From positions 310,001 through 374,000 of the forward strand of contig NZ_JAMHFY010000001.1 in the NCBI RefSeq assembly GCF_023897015.1: 64,000 bases of DNA, read 5' to 3'. The position numbers and the translations under genes were made by a program. Origin of the DNA: Desulfosporosinus nitroreducens. Lineage in GTDB: Bacteria > Bacillota > Desulfitobacteriia > Desulfitobacteriales > Desulfitobacteriaceae. Under the pieces are notes generated by a model that made no database searches, had not been told where the DNA came from, and saw only the letters and a program-made list of their open reading frames with translations. This document shows, piece by piece, positions 1 to 8,723 of this stretch. The stretch's first letter is position 1. Every line of letters begins with the position of its first letter.

Positions 1-326
1 AGGTACTTCTCACCCCTGGATCTTCCAAGCCGGCTGTCTGTGAGCCGACTGCCATGCCAATGCCAGCCCGTGCTGCCACCCTTGCCAGACTCTTGTTAAT
101 ATACTCAACATCAGGATGTCCACCGGTCATTGCATTTATGAGAAGCGGAGCTTTCAACCTCTTTCCCAAAAACTCCAGAGAAGTATCAATCTGCTCAAGG
201 TTTAAATCCGGCAGAGCTTCATATACTAAATAAATATCAGAGAAACCATTTTTCACCAAGTATTCCGTGGTATTTAGAGCAAATTCTATATGTTCCTTCT
301 TGCGATGTTGCCTAGATATTTTTCAT
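1..326 (-). CDS. fni: Type 2 isopentenyl-diphosphate isomerase, 5' part only, apparent frameshift at the start
   Basis: The minus strand reads RKKEHIEFAL, then LNLEQIDTSLEFLGKRLKAP, LLINAMTGGHP and GIGMAVGSQ. This is the typical N-terminal third of the FMN-dependent isomerase that interconverts IPP and DMAPP. The gene runs off the left edge. The only good start, ATG at 326-324, is followed by five A (319-323) and hits a stop after four codons (ATG AAA AAT ATC TAG). Removing one A would give MKISRQHRKKEHI, a normal start. In the frame of the conserved protein there is a TGA at 325-323 and no start codon before the conserved region. It is therefore either a frameshifted gene or a sequencing error in the A run. 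The family call is firm; whether the gene is intact is not. Confidence 0.85.
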
Positions 327-552
327 ACCCCCAAAGCCCTTAATTTGTTATTCTCGTTACTCAATAAAGCTCTATTCCCACCTTGGATTCCCGACTTTTG
401 ATAAAAGGCTTGGCTTGCACCAAGCTTCTAACTTTACTCTAACCTATTTACCCTTAAATTTACACATAGAATTTAACTTTTTTGATAGATCTGTATTTAG
501 GTCTTTTGGCAAAGATAGTTCTCTATATGCACTTTTCCAGTCTCTCAATAGT

Positions 553-589
553 AAAAATCTGACAAGGATTCCATAATCCTTGCCAGATT
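553..589 (-). terminator. Intrinsic terminator of the aro operon
   Basis: An inverted repeat (AATCTG-CAAGGATT with AATCCTTG-CAGATT, loop about 4 nt) lies just after the aroB stop. On the minus strand it runs into a short T tract. The position fits the end of the aroE-to-aroB transcript. Confidence 0.7.
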
Positions 590-607
590 CTCACTTTATC
601 CTTCATA

Positions 608-1699
608 TTAAGAAATAACTTGTTTCCAAGCTGCTAAGATTTCGAGGTCGGAACATTCCTTCGAAACAATCGCTTGCCCAATTCCTTTGGGCAGGATTAG
701 AATCTTTCGTCCCCCTTGATTTTTCTTATCCGATTGCATACGTTGCAACAAAGCCTCAGGGTCTTGTCCTTTAATCTCAGTCGGCAAGCCATAGGTATTA
801 AGCAACTGCTTAATTCGATCTATCTCCGCGCTAGTCATCAGCCCTTTTGCGTAGGCGAGATGGGTCGCGGCTATGATCCCAATACTAACCCCTTGTCCAT
901 GAGTAACTCCGCGATAATTCATCTCAGTCTCTAGGGCATGTCCAAAACTATGACCCAGATTCAGCAAGCCGCGTACTCCTTGTTCTCGTTCATCTTGGGA
1001 AACGATTTTCACTTTGACAGCAGAAGACCGTGTCACCATTTCGCCCCAGATCGATTTTTCCCGGAGCTTGATACTTTTTTCTTCATTCTCAAAAAACTCA
1101 AAAAGGTCTCGGTCAGCGATTATGGCATGCTTAATACTTTCAGCTAAGCCATTTTCAACTTCTTCCCAAGGCAAACTCTCGAGGGTTGAAAAGTCCGTCC
1201 AAACCGCCAAGGGTGGGTAAAAGGTGCCTAAGATATTCTTGCCCGCCGGATGATTTACCGCTGTTTTTCCACCAATGCTGCTGTCCACTTGCGCCAATAA
1301 GGTGGTAGGGACTTGAATCAAACGAATTCCCCGCATGAAGACACTGGCAAAAAAGCCCGCCAAATCTCCGATAACCCCTCCTCCGAGAGCGATGACGAGG
1401 GTTTTCCGGTCCGCATCACAACGCAACGCCGCTGTCGTTAGCTGAGCTAAACGTTCCAAGGATTTTTCCGTTTCTCCTGCCGGGACTGTCAGCAAATTCA
1501 CTCGGTAATTAAGAAGTCCTTTCTTGAGACGTTCCGAGTACAATTCGGCTACTACCTGATGTGAAATAACAAGAATGTGCTCCACATCCTCAAATTGAAG
1601 ATGTAAGTATTCTCCTAACTCTTCGAGAGACGATCCCAAAAACACGGGATACGTGCGGTCCGCCGTTACGTCAATCTTTGGCCACTTCGCTAAACTCAT
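608..1699 (-). CDS. aroB: 3-dehydroquinate synthase
   Basis: AroB converts DAHP to 3-dehydroquinate, the second step of the shikimate pathway, in the cytoplasm, using NAD and a divalent metal. The 363-residue length is normal. The NAD-binding GGGVIGDLAGFFA lies at residues 106-118 and PTTLLAQVDSSIGGKTAVNH at 131-150. The expected metal ligands are present as Glu187 (GLAESIKH), His250 (LGHSFGHALE) and His267. The start overlaps the 3' end of aroK by 29 nt, with GAGAGG about 12 nt upstream inside aroK, so translation is probably coupled. It is the last gene of the operon and is followed by a terminator. Confidence 0.97.
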   Translation of the reverse strand: MSLAKWPKIDVTADRTYPVFLGSSLEELGEYLHLQFEDVEHILVISHQVVAELYSERLKKGLLNYRVNLLTVPAGETEKSLERLAQLTTAALRCDADRKTLVIALGGGVIGDLAGFFASVFMRGIRLIQVPTTLLAQVDSSIGGKTAVNHPAGKNILGTFYPPLAVWTDFSTLESLPWEEVENGLAESIKHAIIADRDLFEFFENEEKSIKLREKSIWGEMVTRSSAVKVKIVSQDEREQGVRGLLNLGHSFGHALETEMNYRGVTHGQGVSIGIIAATHLAYAKGLMTSAEIDRIKQLLNTYGLPTEIKGQDPEALLQRMQSDKKNQGGRKILILPKGIGQAIVSKECSDLEILAAWKQVIS

Positions 1700-2204
1700 T
1701 TTTCGTCATCCTCTCTAGCTGTATAAGAATCTCTTTTACCACTTCGTCGACGCTTTTTTGCGACGTATCGACTATGAAATCAGCCTGAGAGTAACATTCC
1801 TGCCGTTCAGACCACAGCTTTTCAATAGCTTCTCTTGGACCCTTAAGTAGTGGGCGGTCATTTTTATTTCCTATCCGAGCGAGAATCGCTTCCAAGGAGG
1901 CATGAAGAGCGATAACGGTCCCGTTCTGAGCCAAAGCATCCCAATTAAGAGGGTTTAGCACTGTACCTCCGCCAGTCGCAATAACGAGCCGCTCCTGCTG
2001 ACTAAGCCTTGCAACCACGATGCTTTCCTCTGAACGGAAACGGGTCTCCCCATGCCGACGGAAAATTTCACTGACACTCAAGCTGGTTACTTCTCCAATT
2101 TCATAGTCTGTATCAACAAAATCCCAAGCGAGCGACTGAGCTAAGCGCTTTCCAACTGTGCTTTTGCCAGTTCCCATAAATCCAATGAGAACAATGTTTC
2201 GCAT
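1671..2204 (-). CDS. aroK: Shikimate kinase
   Basis: AroK phosphorylates shikimate at the 3-hydroxyl with ATP. The Walker A GFMGTGKST is at residues 8-16. Shikimate-binding Asp33 (DTDYE), Arg57 (ETRFRSEE) and the GGG at about 78-80 are present, as is the lid arginine in NDRPLLKG. An upstream ATG at 2222 exists, but MRNIVLIG at 2204 is preferred because AGGGAGGAG lies directly before it and the shorter protein (177 aa) has the usual length. The ribosome binding site lies immediately downstream of the aroC stop, so the gene is tightly packed in the operon. Confidence 0.96.
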   Translation of the reverse strand: MRNIVLIGFMGTGKSTVGKRLAQSLAWDFVDTDYEIGEVTSLSVSEIFRRHGETRFRSEESIVVARLSQQERLVIATGGGTVLNPLNWDALAQNGTVIALHASLEAILARIGNKNDRPLLKGPREAIEKLWSERQECYSQADFIVDTSQKSVDEVVKEILIQLERMTKNEFSEVAKD

Positions 2205-2218
2205 GGAGCTCCTCCCTC

Positions 2219-3367
2219 TCACTGATTTAATAAATTATCTCTATAATCTTTCCAGGCTGTTTGTAATTCTATAAAAGTATCCGCTGGAAATTTCTCAAGC
2301 ACTGCTTCGACAATTACCCAAGCTGCTACATGTTCCAAAACTACTAAAGCCGCTGGTACAGCACAGATGTCTGACCGCTCTACACTAGCTTTAACCACGG
2401 CTTTAGTCTCCAGATGCACCGTGTCTAAAGGTTGATAAAGGGTCGGAATCGGTTTCATAACCGCTTGAAGAATGATCGGTTCTCCGTTACTCATCCCCCC
2501 CTCGATTCCTCCAGCATGATTTGAAACCCTGCTGAAGCCCTGGCCCTTTTCATAACAAATTGGATCATGAACCTTGGACCCCAATCGGTCCCCTGCCTCA
2601 AAACCTAAGCCAAACGCCACCCCTTTAATCGCTTGTACTGAAAGGACAGCCTGGGCTAATTTACCATCTAACTTCCGATCCCACTGCACATGGGACCCCA
2701 ATCCTGCGGGGACATGATGCACTTGCACTTCTAAGATTCCTCCCAAGGATTCCCCTTGTTCTCGTGCCAAGATGAGCTTTTCCCCCATCTGTTGTTCGGC
2801 AATCGGGTCTCCTACAGACCACTCTGATTGTTCTACACGTTGCCAATACTCTTCATTATCAGCACGCTCTGCGTGAACACCGCCAACCGCAAGGACATGC
2901 CCCTTTATTTCTACGCCTAAGGCGGTCAGAACTTGCCTGGCAACACTCCCAATTGCTACCCTCATGGCAGTTTCTCGGGCGCTCGCGCGCTCGAGGATAT
3001 TCCGGACTTCTGTACGATATTTAAGAGCTCCTGTCAAATCCGCATGCCCTGGCCGAGGAGTCAACACTTTTCGGCTCTCTAAGTCAGCGTCTTCTCTCCA
3101 AGTCATGATTTTCTCCCAGTTTTCCCAATCACGATTAGGAATTTCCAAAGCGATTGGGGCCCCGGTACTTAATCCGCCTCGCACTCCGGAAACAAGCAGA
3201 ACTTCATCTTGCTCAATGGCCATCCTTCCGCCTCGTCCAGGGCCCTTTTGACGTTTTCTAAGTGCCTTATCGACTTGATCCTTAGAAATCTTCATTCCCG
3301 AGGGAAGTCCCTCGATAATTCCCACCAATTTCTGACCGTGTGATTCTCCCGCTGTTAAAAACCGCAC
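2219..3367 (-). CDS. aroC: Chorismate synthase
   Basis: AroC makes chorismate from EPSP with reduced FMN as cofactor, the last step of the common aromatic pathway. The protein has 382 residues, in the usual range. GESHG is at residues 7-11, RPGHAD at 105-110 and RASARETA at 127-134, all family signatures. The start is GTG, read as MRFLTAGESHG, with a purine-rich GGAAGACGGAAA before it. The first 86 nt lie inside the 3' end of the upstream pseudopilin frame, which is an unusually long overlap for this compact operon. Confidence 0.97.
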   Translation of the reverse strand: MRFLTAGESHGQKLVGIIEGLPSGMKISKDQVDKALRKRQKGPGRGGRMAIEQDEVLLVSGVRGGLSTGAPIALEIPNRDWENWEKIMTWREDADLESRKVLTPRPGHADLTGALKYRTEVRNILERASARETAMRVAIGSVARQVLTALGVEIKGHVLAVGGVHAERADNEEYWQRVEQSEWSVGDPIAEQQMGEKLILAREQGESLGGILEVQVHHVPAGLGSHVQWDRKLDGKLAQAVLSVQAIKGVAFGLGFEAGDRLGSKVHDPICYEKGQGFSRVSNHAGGIEGGMSNGEPIILQAVMKPIPTLYQPLDTVHLETKAVVKASVERSDICAVPAALVVLEHVAAWVIVEAVLEKFPADTFIELQTAWKDYRDNLLNQ

Positions 3368-3833
3368 TTTCCGTCTTCCCCTCTATATCCAACTTTTCTC
3401 GAATGCGCATACCTACTGGGGCGACAATGACACTTCTCCGCTCACCCAATGAATTGGTCAAAGTAATAGTCGTCCCCACACTTCGTCCTGAAGCATTAAA
3501 GGTTAAATCCCCCGGGCTTCCAAAAAAACTAATTCCATTTTTAAGATACACGTTTTTTATCATCTGGCCTTGCTTATAGATCTGGTAATGGTGATCCCCA
3601 GTCTGATAATAAAATTTAACCGCATACCAATTATTCTCAGCCATTGCGGCCTGACGAGCATCCCGAATGTCTTCCAATAATTGAGTTGACTCAAAGGCTA
3701 AGCGTTGCTTTTCAAAGTTAACAGGAAGCTTAATGAGCAGATAAAAACCTGAGCCCGCCAAAAGAACAAACACAAGTAACATTTCTAAGAGCGTAAATCC
3801 TCTCTCAAGATCGTTGGCACCTGCTTTGCTCAT
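3282..3833 (-). CDS. Type II/IV pseudopilin, GspH/ComGD-like
   Basis: This 183-residue protein has a short basic leader ending in RG, then FTLLEMLLVFVLLAG, a class III prepilin cleavage motif (G before F, Glu at +5) and one N-terminal membrane helix of about 20 residues. The LEDIRDARQAAMAENNW segment resembles GspH/ComGD-type pseudopilins. It would be cleaved and methylated by a prepilin peptidase that is not encoded in this window. It sits between aroE and aroC, away from the main pilus locus. Its last 28 codons lie inside aroC, so the natural C-terminus may be near MRIREK with a run-through tail. The specific role (competence or pilus) cannot be told. Confidence 0.75.
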   Translation of the reverse strand: MSKAGANDLERGFTLLEMLLVFVLLAGSGFYLLIKLPVNFEKQRLAFESTQLLEDIRDARQAAMAENNWYAVKFYYQTGDHHYQIYKQGQMIKNVYLKNGISFFGSPGDLTFNASGRSVGTTITLTNSLGERRSVIVAPVGMRIREKLDIEGKTESAVFNSGRITRSEIGGNYRGTSLGNEDF

Positions 3834-3851
3834 TTCACTCTTCCTTTACCT

Positions 3852-4691
3852 CTATCCTTTATTAAACATTCCCTTGAAGAGTTGATTCTTTAGGGCTTGG
3901 CGCATTTCCTTGACAGGGGCTTGGCCACCAAGCCAAAACTCCCAGGCCAAAGCCCCTTGATATAGAAGCATTTCTAAACCATTATGCGTTCGGCACCCCA
4001 GTTTCTTAGCTTCTTTCAAAAAAGCAGTTTCCATAGGGTTGAAAATTATATCCACAACCAGCGCCCGCTTAGAAATCCCTTCTAATGAGAATGGAAAGCT
4101 CTCCCTATGCAGCCCTACAGAAGTCGTTTGCACTAATAGGTCTACATCTTTGAGCCAGTCCCCCGGAGCGAACTCCCCTGTAGAAGCTGTGCCTCCCTCG
4201 CGTTCTATGGCTTGAGCCAATCCCTTCGCCTTTTCAGGCGTTCGATTGAGAATATGTAAACACATCCCTTGCTCAGCTAAGGCCAGAGCTATCCCTTTAC
4301 TGGCTCCGCCTGCACCTAGTAGAACTGCCTTTTTTCCTTCAAATCCATGGAGTTCTTCTTCTACAGAACGAACAAATCCATCCCCGTCCGTATTGTGACC
4401 AATAAGTTGTCCCTCATGAATTTTCACGGTATTAACCGCCCCCGCGCGCTGAGCTTGGGGAGTAAGAGTATCGAGGAGAGAGACAATATTTTCCTTATGA
4501 GGGAGTGTTACATTCCAACCGGAAAACCCCAAGGCACGAAGACCTTTTACCGCCTCCGCTAAATGGCTGGCTTCAACGCGAAAGCGTTGATATTCCGCGT
4601 CTAGCCCCAGTGCCTCATACCCTGCATTGTGCATCCAAGGAGAGAGTGAATGCTGAATTGGGTCACCCATGACTGCATAGTGTCTTTCCAC
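3852..4691 (-). CDS. aroE: Shikimate dehydrogenase (NADP)
   Basis: AroE reduces 3-dehydroshikimate to shikimate with NADPH. The substrate site is clear: HSLSPWMHN at residues 14-22, NVTLPHK at 60-66 with catalytic Lys66, Asn87 in GAVNTV and Asp102 in GHNTDGDG. The dinucleotide loop GAGGAS is at 126-131 and NRTPEKA follows as the NADP phosphate-binding region. At 279 residues it is of normal length. It is the first gene of the local aro operon (aroE, pseudopilin, aroC, aroK, aroB), with 18 nt to the next gene. Confidence 0.96.
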   Translation of the reverse strand: MERHYAVMGDPIQHSLSPWMHNAGYEALGLDAEYQRFRVEASHLAEAVKGLRALGFSGWNVTLPHKENIVSLLDTLTPQAQRAGAVNTVKIHEGQLIGHNTDGDGFVRSVEEELHGFEGKKAVLLGAGGASKGIALALAEQGMCLHILNRTPEKAKGLAQAIEREGGTASTGEFAPGDWLKDVDLLVQTTSVGLHRESFPFSLEGISKRALVVDIIFNPMETAFLKEAKKLGCRTHNGLEMLLYQGALAWEFWLGGQAPVKEMRQALKNQLFKGMFNKG

Positions 4692-4816
4692 TTATAACAT
4701 TCCTTTACATAATTCCTTTAGTAAGACCAGAACAGAAAATATAAGAAACTGCTTCAGGGAGTATTAACTCCACTGAGTACAGTTGAACCTATCTGGGCAT
4801 AGACATGATAAATAGC

Positions 4817-4842
4817 GAAAAAGGAATGGCTAAGCCATTCCT
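4817..4842 (-). terminator. Intrinsic terminator after yqeG
   Basis: The perfect inverted repeat AGGAATGGC/GCCATTCCT is followed on the minus strand by TTTTT. It lies just past the stop of the YqeG gene and separates it from aroE. Confidence 0.85.
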
Positions 4843-4848
4843 GAATGC

Positions 4849-5379
4849 TTAATGAATTTTCGGACTGTAAGGTTTGGCCGAAGCGAAATGCTTCATAACC
4901 CAAACGAGCAGTTTCTCTATCCGTCGCATAATCCGAGTTCCGATAAACTCATGATCATTGATGGGAGTGACCAAAATTGTATATAGACCCAGACGGTTTC
5001 CGCCTAAAATATCTGTAAACAACTGATCTCCAATGACAGCTGTATCCTCTTGCCCGGTTTCCAAAAGATTCATACCCGCCCGGAACGCTCTGCGGCGCGG
5101 TTTTGTGGCCCCAAAAACAAACGGAATCCCTAATCGGTCGGCAACCACGGCTACGCGTTGACGCTTACTATTGTTAGACACCACACACGCACGAATTTCA
5201 GCTGATTTAACCTTTTTAAACCACGCTTCCACTTTAGGGCCCACTTCTACATTATTCCAGGGGGTCATAGTATTATCTAAGTCAATAATTAGCCCTCGAA
5301 TCCCATCCTGACGAAGCTGTTCAACCGAAATAAGATCGAGCGAATTAGCTTGACGTGTAGGCCGAAAATACTCTAACAT
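4849..5379 (-). CDS. yqeG: YqeG family HAD-type phosphatase (HAD IIIA)
   Basis: The protein is about 176 residues. The first HAD motif is IIDLDNTMTPW, followed by VVSNNSKRQRV (motif II) and VIGDQLFTDILGGN (motif III/IV), the pattern of the YqeG/GEP4 family. The mitochondrial relative GEP4 dephosphorylates phosphatidylglycerophosphate; the bacterial substrate is not settled, so no reaction is assigned. The start MLEYFRP is chosen because TTGGAGGA lies 5-6 nt upstream. An in-frame ATG 60 nt earlier lacks a site. In many Firmicutes yqeG neighbours aroE, as here. Confidence 0.88.
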   Translation of the reverse strand: MLEYFRPTRQANSLDLISVEQLRQDGIRGLIIDLDNTMTPWNNVEVGPKVEAWFKKVKSAEIRACVVSNNSKRQRVAVVADRLGIPFVFGATKPRRRAFRAGMNLLETGQEDTAVIGDQLFTDILGGNRLGLYTILVTPINDHEFIGTRIMRRIEKLLVWVMKHFASAKPYSPKIH

Positions 5380-5447
5380 AGAATCCTCCAAAATGCATAA
5401 GTTTATATCATTATACCTTAGAGGATGCCACGAGAGCAAGTAATGGA

Positions 5448-6191
5448 CTACCTATTTGAATCAATCTTTGCCATCTCTTCCATTAATTTTTGAATGGCTT
5501 TTTTCTCAATGCGCGAAACATAGGATCGGGAAATTTCTAAGGCTTTGGCAATCTCACGTTGGGTCCTTTTGGGGCTGTTCATTAAGCCATAGCGCAATTG
5601 AAGAACTAGTTTTTCCCTTTTGGTAAGCTTTTTAACAAGTTCAAGCAACGCCTTTTGCTCTGATTCATTTTCGACCTTCAAGGAAATGTCTTCTTCGTTG
5701 GAACCCAGAACATCAATAAGCGAAATTTCATTACCCTCTTTGTCCATACCAATTGGATCATAGATTGAGACTTCGCCACGGGACTTTTTCAGTGACCGCA
5801 AATGCATTAAAATTTCGTTTTCAATACAACGGGCTGCATACGTGGCAAGCTTAGTCCCTTTGTTCGGATCAAAGGTATTAATCCCTTTGATTAAACCGAT
5901 CGTCCCAATCGAAATCAGATCGTCCCCATCTTCACCAGTACCATCAAACTTTTTGACAAGATGCGCAACTAAGCGCAAATTATGCTCCACTAAGGTATTG
6001 CGCGCATTCTCAACTTCACGGGTTAAGGTAAAAGGTTCTGTTTTACTTTGGCTGAGGATTTTTAAATAACGCGCTTCCTCCTGTTCATTTAAAGGCTGAG
6101 GAAAGGCATTATTGTTAATATACGAGACCAGTAAGGTGACTCCCTTTAAAACAGAGAGTGCAATACTGACAAAGAAGAGTTCCGCGATCAT
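5448..6191 (-). CDS. sigK: RNA polymerase sporulation sigma factor SigK (pro-sigma-K)
   Basis: SigK directs late mother-cell transcription for spore coat assembly. The N-terminus is a hydrophobic pro-sequence ending in LLVSYINNNAFPQPL, very like B. subtilis pro-sigma-K, where cleavage is after the Ser of VSY. Region 2 (NLRLVAHLVKKF, DLISIGTIGLIKGI, KLATYAARCIENEI) and region 4 (TQREIAKALEISRSYVSRIE) are intact, so there is no skin-type interruption. ATG at 6191 has AAAGGAG 8 nt upstream; a GTG three codons earlier overlaps that site. The gene lies downstream of the pilus operon on the same strand, behind a terminator. Activation should need proteolysis (SpoIVFB-like), not seen here. Confidence 0.94.
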   Translation of the reverse strand: MIAELFFVSIALSVLKGVTLLVSYINNNAFPQPLNEQEEARYLKILSQSKTEPFTLTREVENARNTLVEHNLRLVAHLVKKFDGTGEDGDDLISIGTIGLIKGINTFDPNKGTKLATYAARCIENEILMHLRSLKKSRGEVSIYDPIGMDKEGNEISLIDVLGSNEEDISLKVENESEQKALLELVKKLTKREKLVLQLRYGLMNSPKRTQREIAKALEISRSYVSRIEKKAIQKLMEEMAKIDSNR

Positions 6192-6264
6192 CTTCTCCAC
6201 TCCTTTCGCATGGTATTCTAATACCTATGCTTAGAAGCTGGAGATTTTGCTTATCCACTGAATA

Positions 6265-6303
6265 TAAAATTCGCCTTCCGATTTCTCGAAAGGCGAATTT
6301 TTA
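6265..6303 (-). terminator. Terminator of the pilus operon
   Basis: The inverted repeat AAAATTCGCCTT / AAAGGCGAATTTT overlaps the stop codon of the pilO gene. On the minus strand it is followed by TTTTATATT. It separates the pilus operon from sigK. Confidence 0.8.
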
Positions 6304-6921
6304 GGGTTGAAATAGTTTCTCGGGAGAATCTACACCAAAGGAGGAATTCATAAAGGCTGGTTTCTGAGTTGAATCGCCGGAACTTCCAAGACTGGCATAA
6401 GCCGTCAGCTTTAAGTCCGCCCGCATGTTCTGTTGCGTGCCAGTAAGGCTTATGGATTTGATCGCCAGTCGTTGACTCCCCCCGAATTGCAGATCATGAA
6501 TCATGGTGAGTATGTCCGTCGTTTTACCTAGGCAGCTAAAGCTCATGCCCATCTCTTGATAGGTACCTTTGTTTTGAGCCTGCTCAAAAGCTAAGGTTTG
6601 AGGAATAACCGAGTGTTGTTTAGCCAAAGTATAGAGTCCGACCATGAGTTGGGGGTTATCAATCCGATTCGGAAGCTGGGCATTCAATTGGTGCACCTTA
6701 GCCTCTAGCCCTGTAATTTCCTCTTGAAGCCCACTTTGATTATTTTGGTAGGAGAGCAATTCCTGATAATGATTTTCCTGAGCATTTAATTGACTTGTTG
6801 AACTTTGAATAACCGTCCATTCCGGCAAAAAAAGAACAGTTATATAAGCATAGACAAGCCCGAAGATCAGAAATAGGATAAGTATCACTTTTTCAAGCTT
6901 TTCCTTTTTTAACTCCTTCAC
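6301..6921 (-). CDS. pilO: Type IV pilus inner-membrane protein PilO-like
   Basis: The protein has 206 residues with one N-terminal membrane helix (about residues 9-30), then a coiled-coil-like stretch (NAQENHYQELLSYQNN, GLEAKVHQLNAQLP) and a small C-terminal ferredoxin-fold-like domain, the usual architecture of PilO. It pairs with PilN to form the alignment complex between the cytoplasmic PilM/PilB side and the pilus. It overlaps pilN by 4 nt (ATGA), which implies translational coupling. Sequence conservation is low in this family, so the call leans on architecture and on its place after pilM and pilN. Confidence 0.82.
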   Translation of the reverse strand: MKELKKEKLEKVILILFLIFGLVYAYITVLFLPEWTVIQSSTSQLNAQENHYQELLSYQNNQSGLQEEITGLEAKVHQLNAQLPNRIDNPQLMVGLYTLAKQHSVIPQTLAFEQAQNKGTYQEMGMSFSCLGKTTDILTMIHDLQFGGSQRLAIKSISLTGTQQNMRADLKLTAYASLGSSGDSTQKPAFMNSSFGVDSPEKLFQP

Positions 6922-7511
6922 CCTTCTTGCTCCTTACTTTTCATCGTCTGTAAGTCAAAATCCTGATTCTGCCTTAACTTTAAGTTAAAATTCAAAGTTT
7001 GTGCCTTATCTTCCAATGATACAGTCTGAATATCAACTTCTTGAAACATCCCAGAATCACGCAAACTAACCCACAGACGCGCAACGTCAACCGGTATCGG
7101 AACACTTACTCCCATTGTCAAGGTATTTTCTTGGAGAGAAAACGAATTAATTACCGTCCCTATCGGAAAGTTCTCCATTAGTTTTTCCAATATAGGCCCA
7201 GGATCTTGGGAACTCTTTTGCATAAGATCCAATAACTGCTGTTGTTCTTGAGCTTGAACCTTTAACCCCTTAAGTTGGTTAACCTGATTATTGATCTTCT
7301 CGATCGCGATGATTTGCTTTTCAACAAGGGCAATATCTCGCTTCACCTTATATTCCCACAGCCAGGGAATACTTCCCGCTACAATTAAGATTAATATGCT
7401 TCCCGTGCCCCAAAGCAATGCTCTTTCCTTCCATTTTGAAGGGCTTCCATTCTCTCTGGCCAGCCCTTCAAGCCACCGCTTAGCAAAATTAAACTCTCTT
7501 TTTTCTCTCAT
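6918..7511 (-). CDS. pilN: Type IV pilus assembly protein PilN-like
   Basis: The protein has 197 residues: a short basic cytoplasmic segment (FAKRWLEGLARENG), one membrane helix at about 29-50 (ALLWGTGSILILIVAGSIPWLW), a coiled coil (residues 55-95, rich in Glu/Gln/Ile) and a C-terminal domain. PilN binds PilM through its cytoplasmic N-terminus and PilO through the periplasm-facing part. It directly abuts pilM (adjacent stop and start) and overlaps pilO by 4 nt. The family assignment rests on topology and operon order. Confidence 0.82.
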   Translation of the reverse strand: MREKREFNFAKRWLEGLARENGSPSKWKERALLWGTGSILILIVAGSIPWLWEYKVKRDIALVEKQIIAIEKINNQVNQLKGLKVQAQEQQQLLDLMQKSSQDPGPILEKLMENFPIGTVINSFSLQENTLTMGVSVPIPVDVARLWVSLRDSGMFQEVDIQTVSLEDKAQTLNFNLKLRQNQDFDLQTMKSKEQEG

Positions 7512-8642
7512 TTAGCCCTCCCGCAAGGCCAAACCATAAAGGCTGCCATATTTCATCCCGTTCTTCTGATGTATACTCATTTTCTTGCTGAAACAAGGAC
7601 GCCAAGCATTCGGGAAGCCTACCTGCGTGGTAATTTCTAAATTGTTCTCAAAGATCTCTTGTAAGTAGGGAAGATTAGCGTAGTCTCCAGTAATATAAAT
7701 ACGATCAATGGATTTTCCAAAATGCCGTGCTGCAAAAAAGCCGAAGAATTCAGAGAGAGACTGTAAGACACTTCCCAAAGTCGTTTCAATTTCTTTTTTA
7801 GCCCAAGCATTCACTTTTGCGGTCTGCAGCTGTGAATCTTCCCCCTCTTCAGCTTGTCCATGGTCAAGCCCTTGAGCATGGACAGTAATCGCAACTTGAT
7901 CCAACTCGTTTAATGAAACCTCTAAATCGGAAAACAGGAAAAACACTCCTTGCTCTAGGAGGATAAATTCCACACGCTCAGCACTTAAATCAACAATTGC
8001 TAAATCAAGAGGAGTCCCCAACTCAGCTATATTCGTTTGGTTCTTACCCTTCAGGGTCAATTGCGAATACAATCGTGCCAATCCATCGGCCGCTAAATCA
8101 ACCACTTTTGGTTTGAATCCAATCTCTTCCCACTCAGACCAAAGTTTTTTCCACTGATACTTAGGCAGGGCAGCAAGAAGAACTCTTAAACGCATTTCCC
8201 CATCTTCTTTAAAATGTTCTAAAACTCTATAATCCACAACATAATCTAAAATATTCAAAGTAAAATATTGATCAACTTGTTCCGTCAATAGTCTATCTAA
8301 ATCTTGGGTGGACATAAGCGGAAGAGTAATCATCCGCGTAATCACTCCCTGACACGAAACGGCAATTCGCAACTTGTTCACAGGAATACCGTTCTTATTC
8401 AACCACTCCTTTAGTAAATCCGTCTTTCCAACAGCATTCGATTGCTTCTCTTCCTTCAAATCCTCTTTCTGCAATCGCAGGTCTTCACCAAGCTGGTATT
8501 GAACGCTTTGGAATTCATTTTCACTACCTGCACGAAATTCTAACAAATGGAGAATATCCAGCTTGCTCTTATGGCGAGCCACTTTGGCAACAACCCAGTG
8601 ATTTCCCTTAATAACTGCCAGCCACTGTTTCTGCTTAAACAT
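7512..8642 (-). CDS. pilM: Type IV pilus assembly protein PilM-like (actin-like fold)
   Basis: This soluble protein of 376 residues resembles PilM, an actin-like cytoplasmic component that recruits PilN and contacts the motor PilB. It has LRIAVSCQGVITRMITLPLM near residue 110, then LAIVDLSAERVEFILLEQG, like the second actin-like phosphate loop, and IDRIYITGDYANLPYLQEIF near the C-terminus, which matches the late adenosine-site region of the fold. The start ATG at 8642 follows GAGGAG. A 14-bp perfect palindrome lies upstream in the 126-nt gap to the previous gene. Confidence 0.82.
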   Translation of the reverse strand: MFKQKQWLAVIKGNHWVVAKVARHKSKLDILHLLEFRAGSENEFQSVQYQLGEDLRLQKEDLKEEKQSNAVGKTDLLKEWLNKNGIPVNKLRIAVSCQGVITRMITLPLMSTQDLDRLLTEQVDQYFTLNILDYVVDYRVLEHFKEDGEMRLRVLLAALPKYQWKKLWSEWEEIGFKPKVVDLAADGLARLYSQLTLKGKNQTNIAELGTPLDLAIVDLSAERVEFILLEQGVFFLFSDLEVSLNELDQVAITVHAQGLDHGQAEEGEDSQLQTAKVNAWAKKEIETTLGSVLQSLSEFFGFFAARHFGKSIDRIYITGDYANLPYLQEIFENNLEITTQVGFPNAWRPCFSKKMSIHQKNGMKYGSLYGLALREG

Positions 8643-8723
8643 GTTGCATTCTCCTCAAATTCTGTTTACCATTGATGTAAATGTAAAATTCCCAAGGAGC
8701 GTTTTTGATTTAATACATTTCAT

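Noticed and set aside
716-1220. Several plus-strand frames of 60-72 codons over aroB
   Set aside because: They lie antisense to a full-length conserved gene, have no ribosome binding site and no family motif.
5448-6191. Interruption of sigK by a skin-like element
   Set aside because: The frame is complete with both sigma regions intact.
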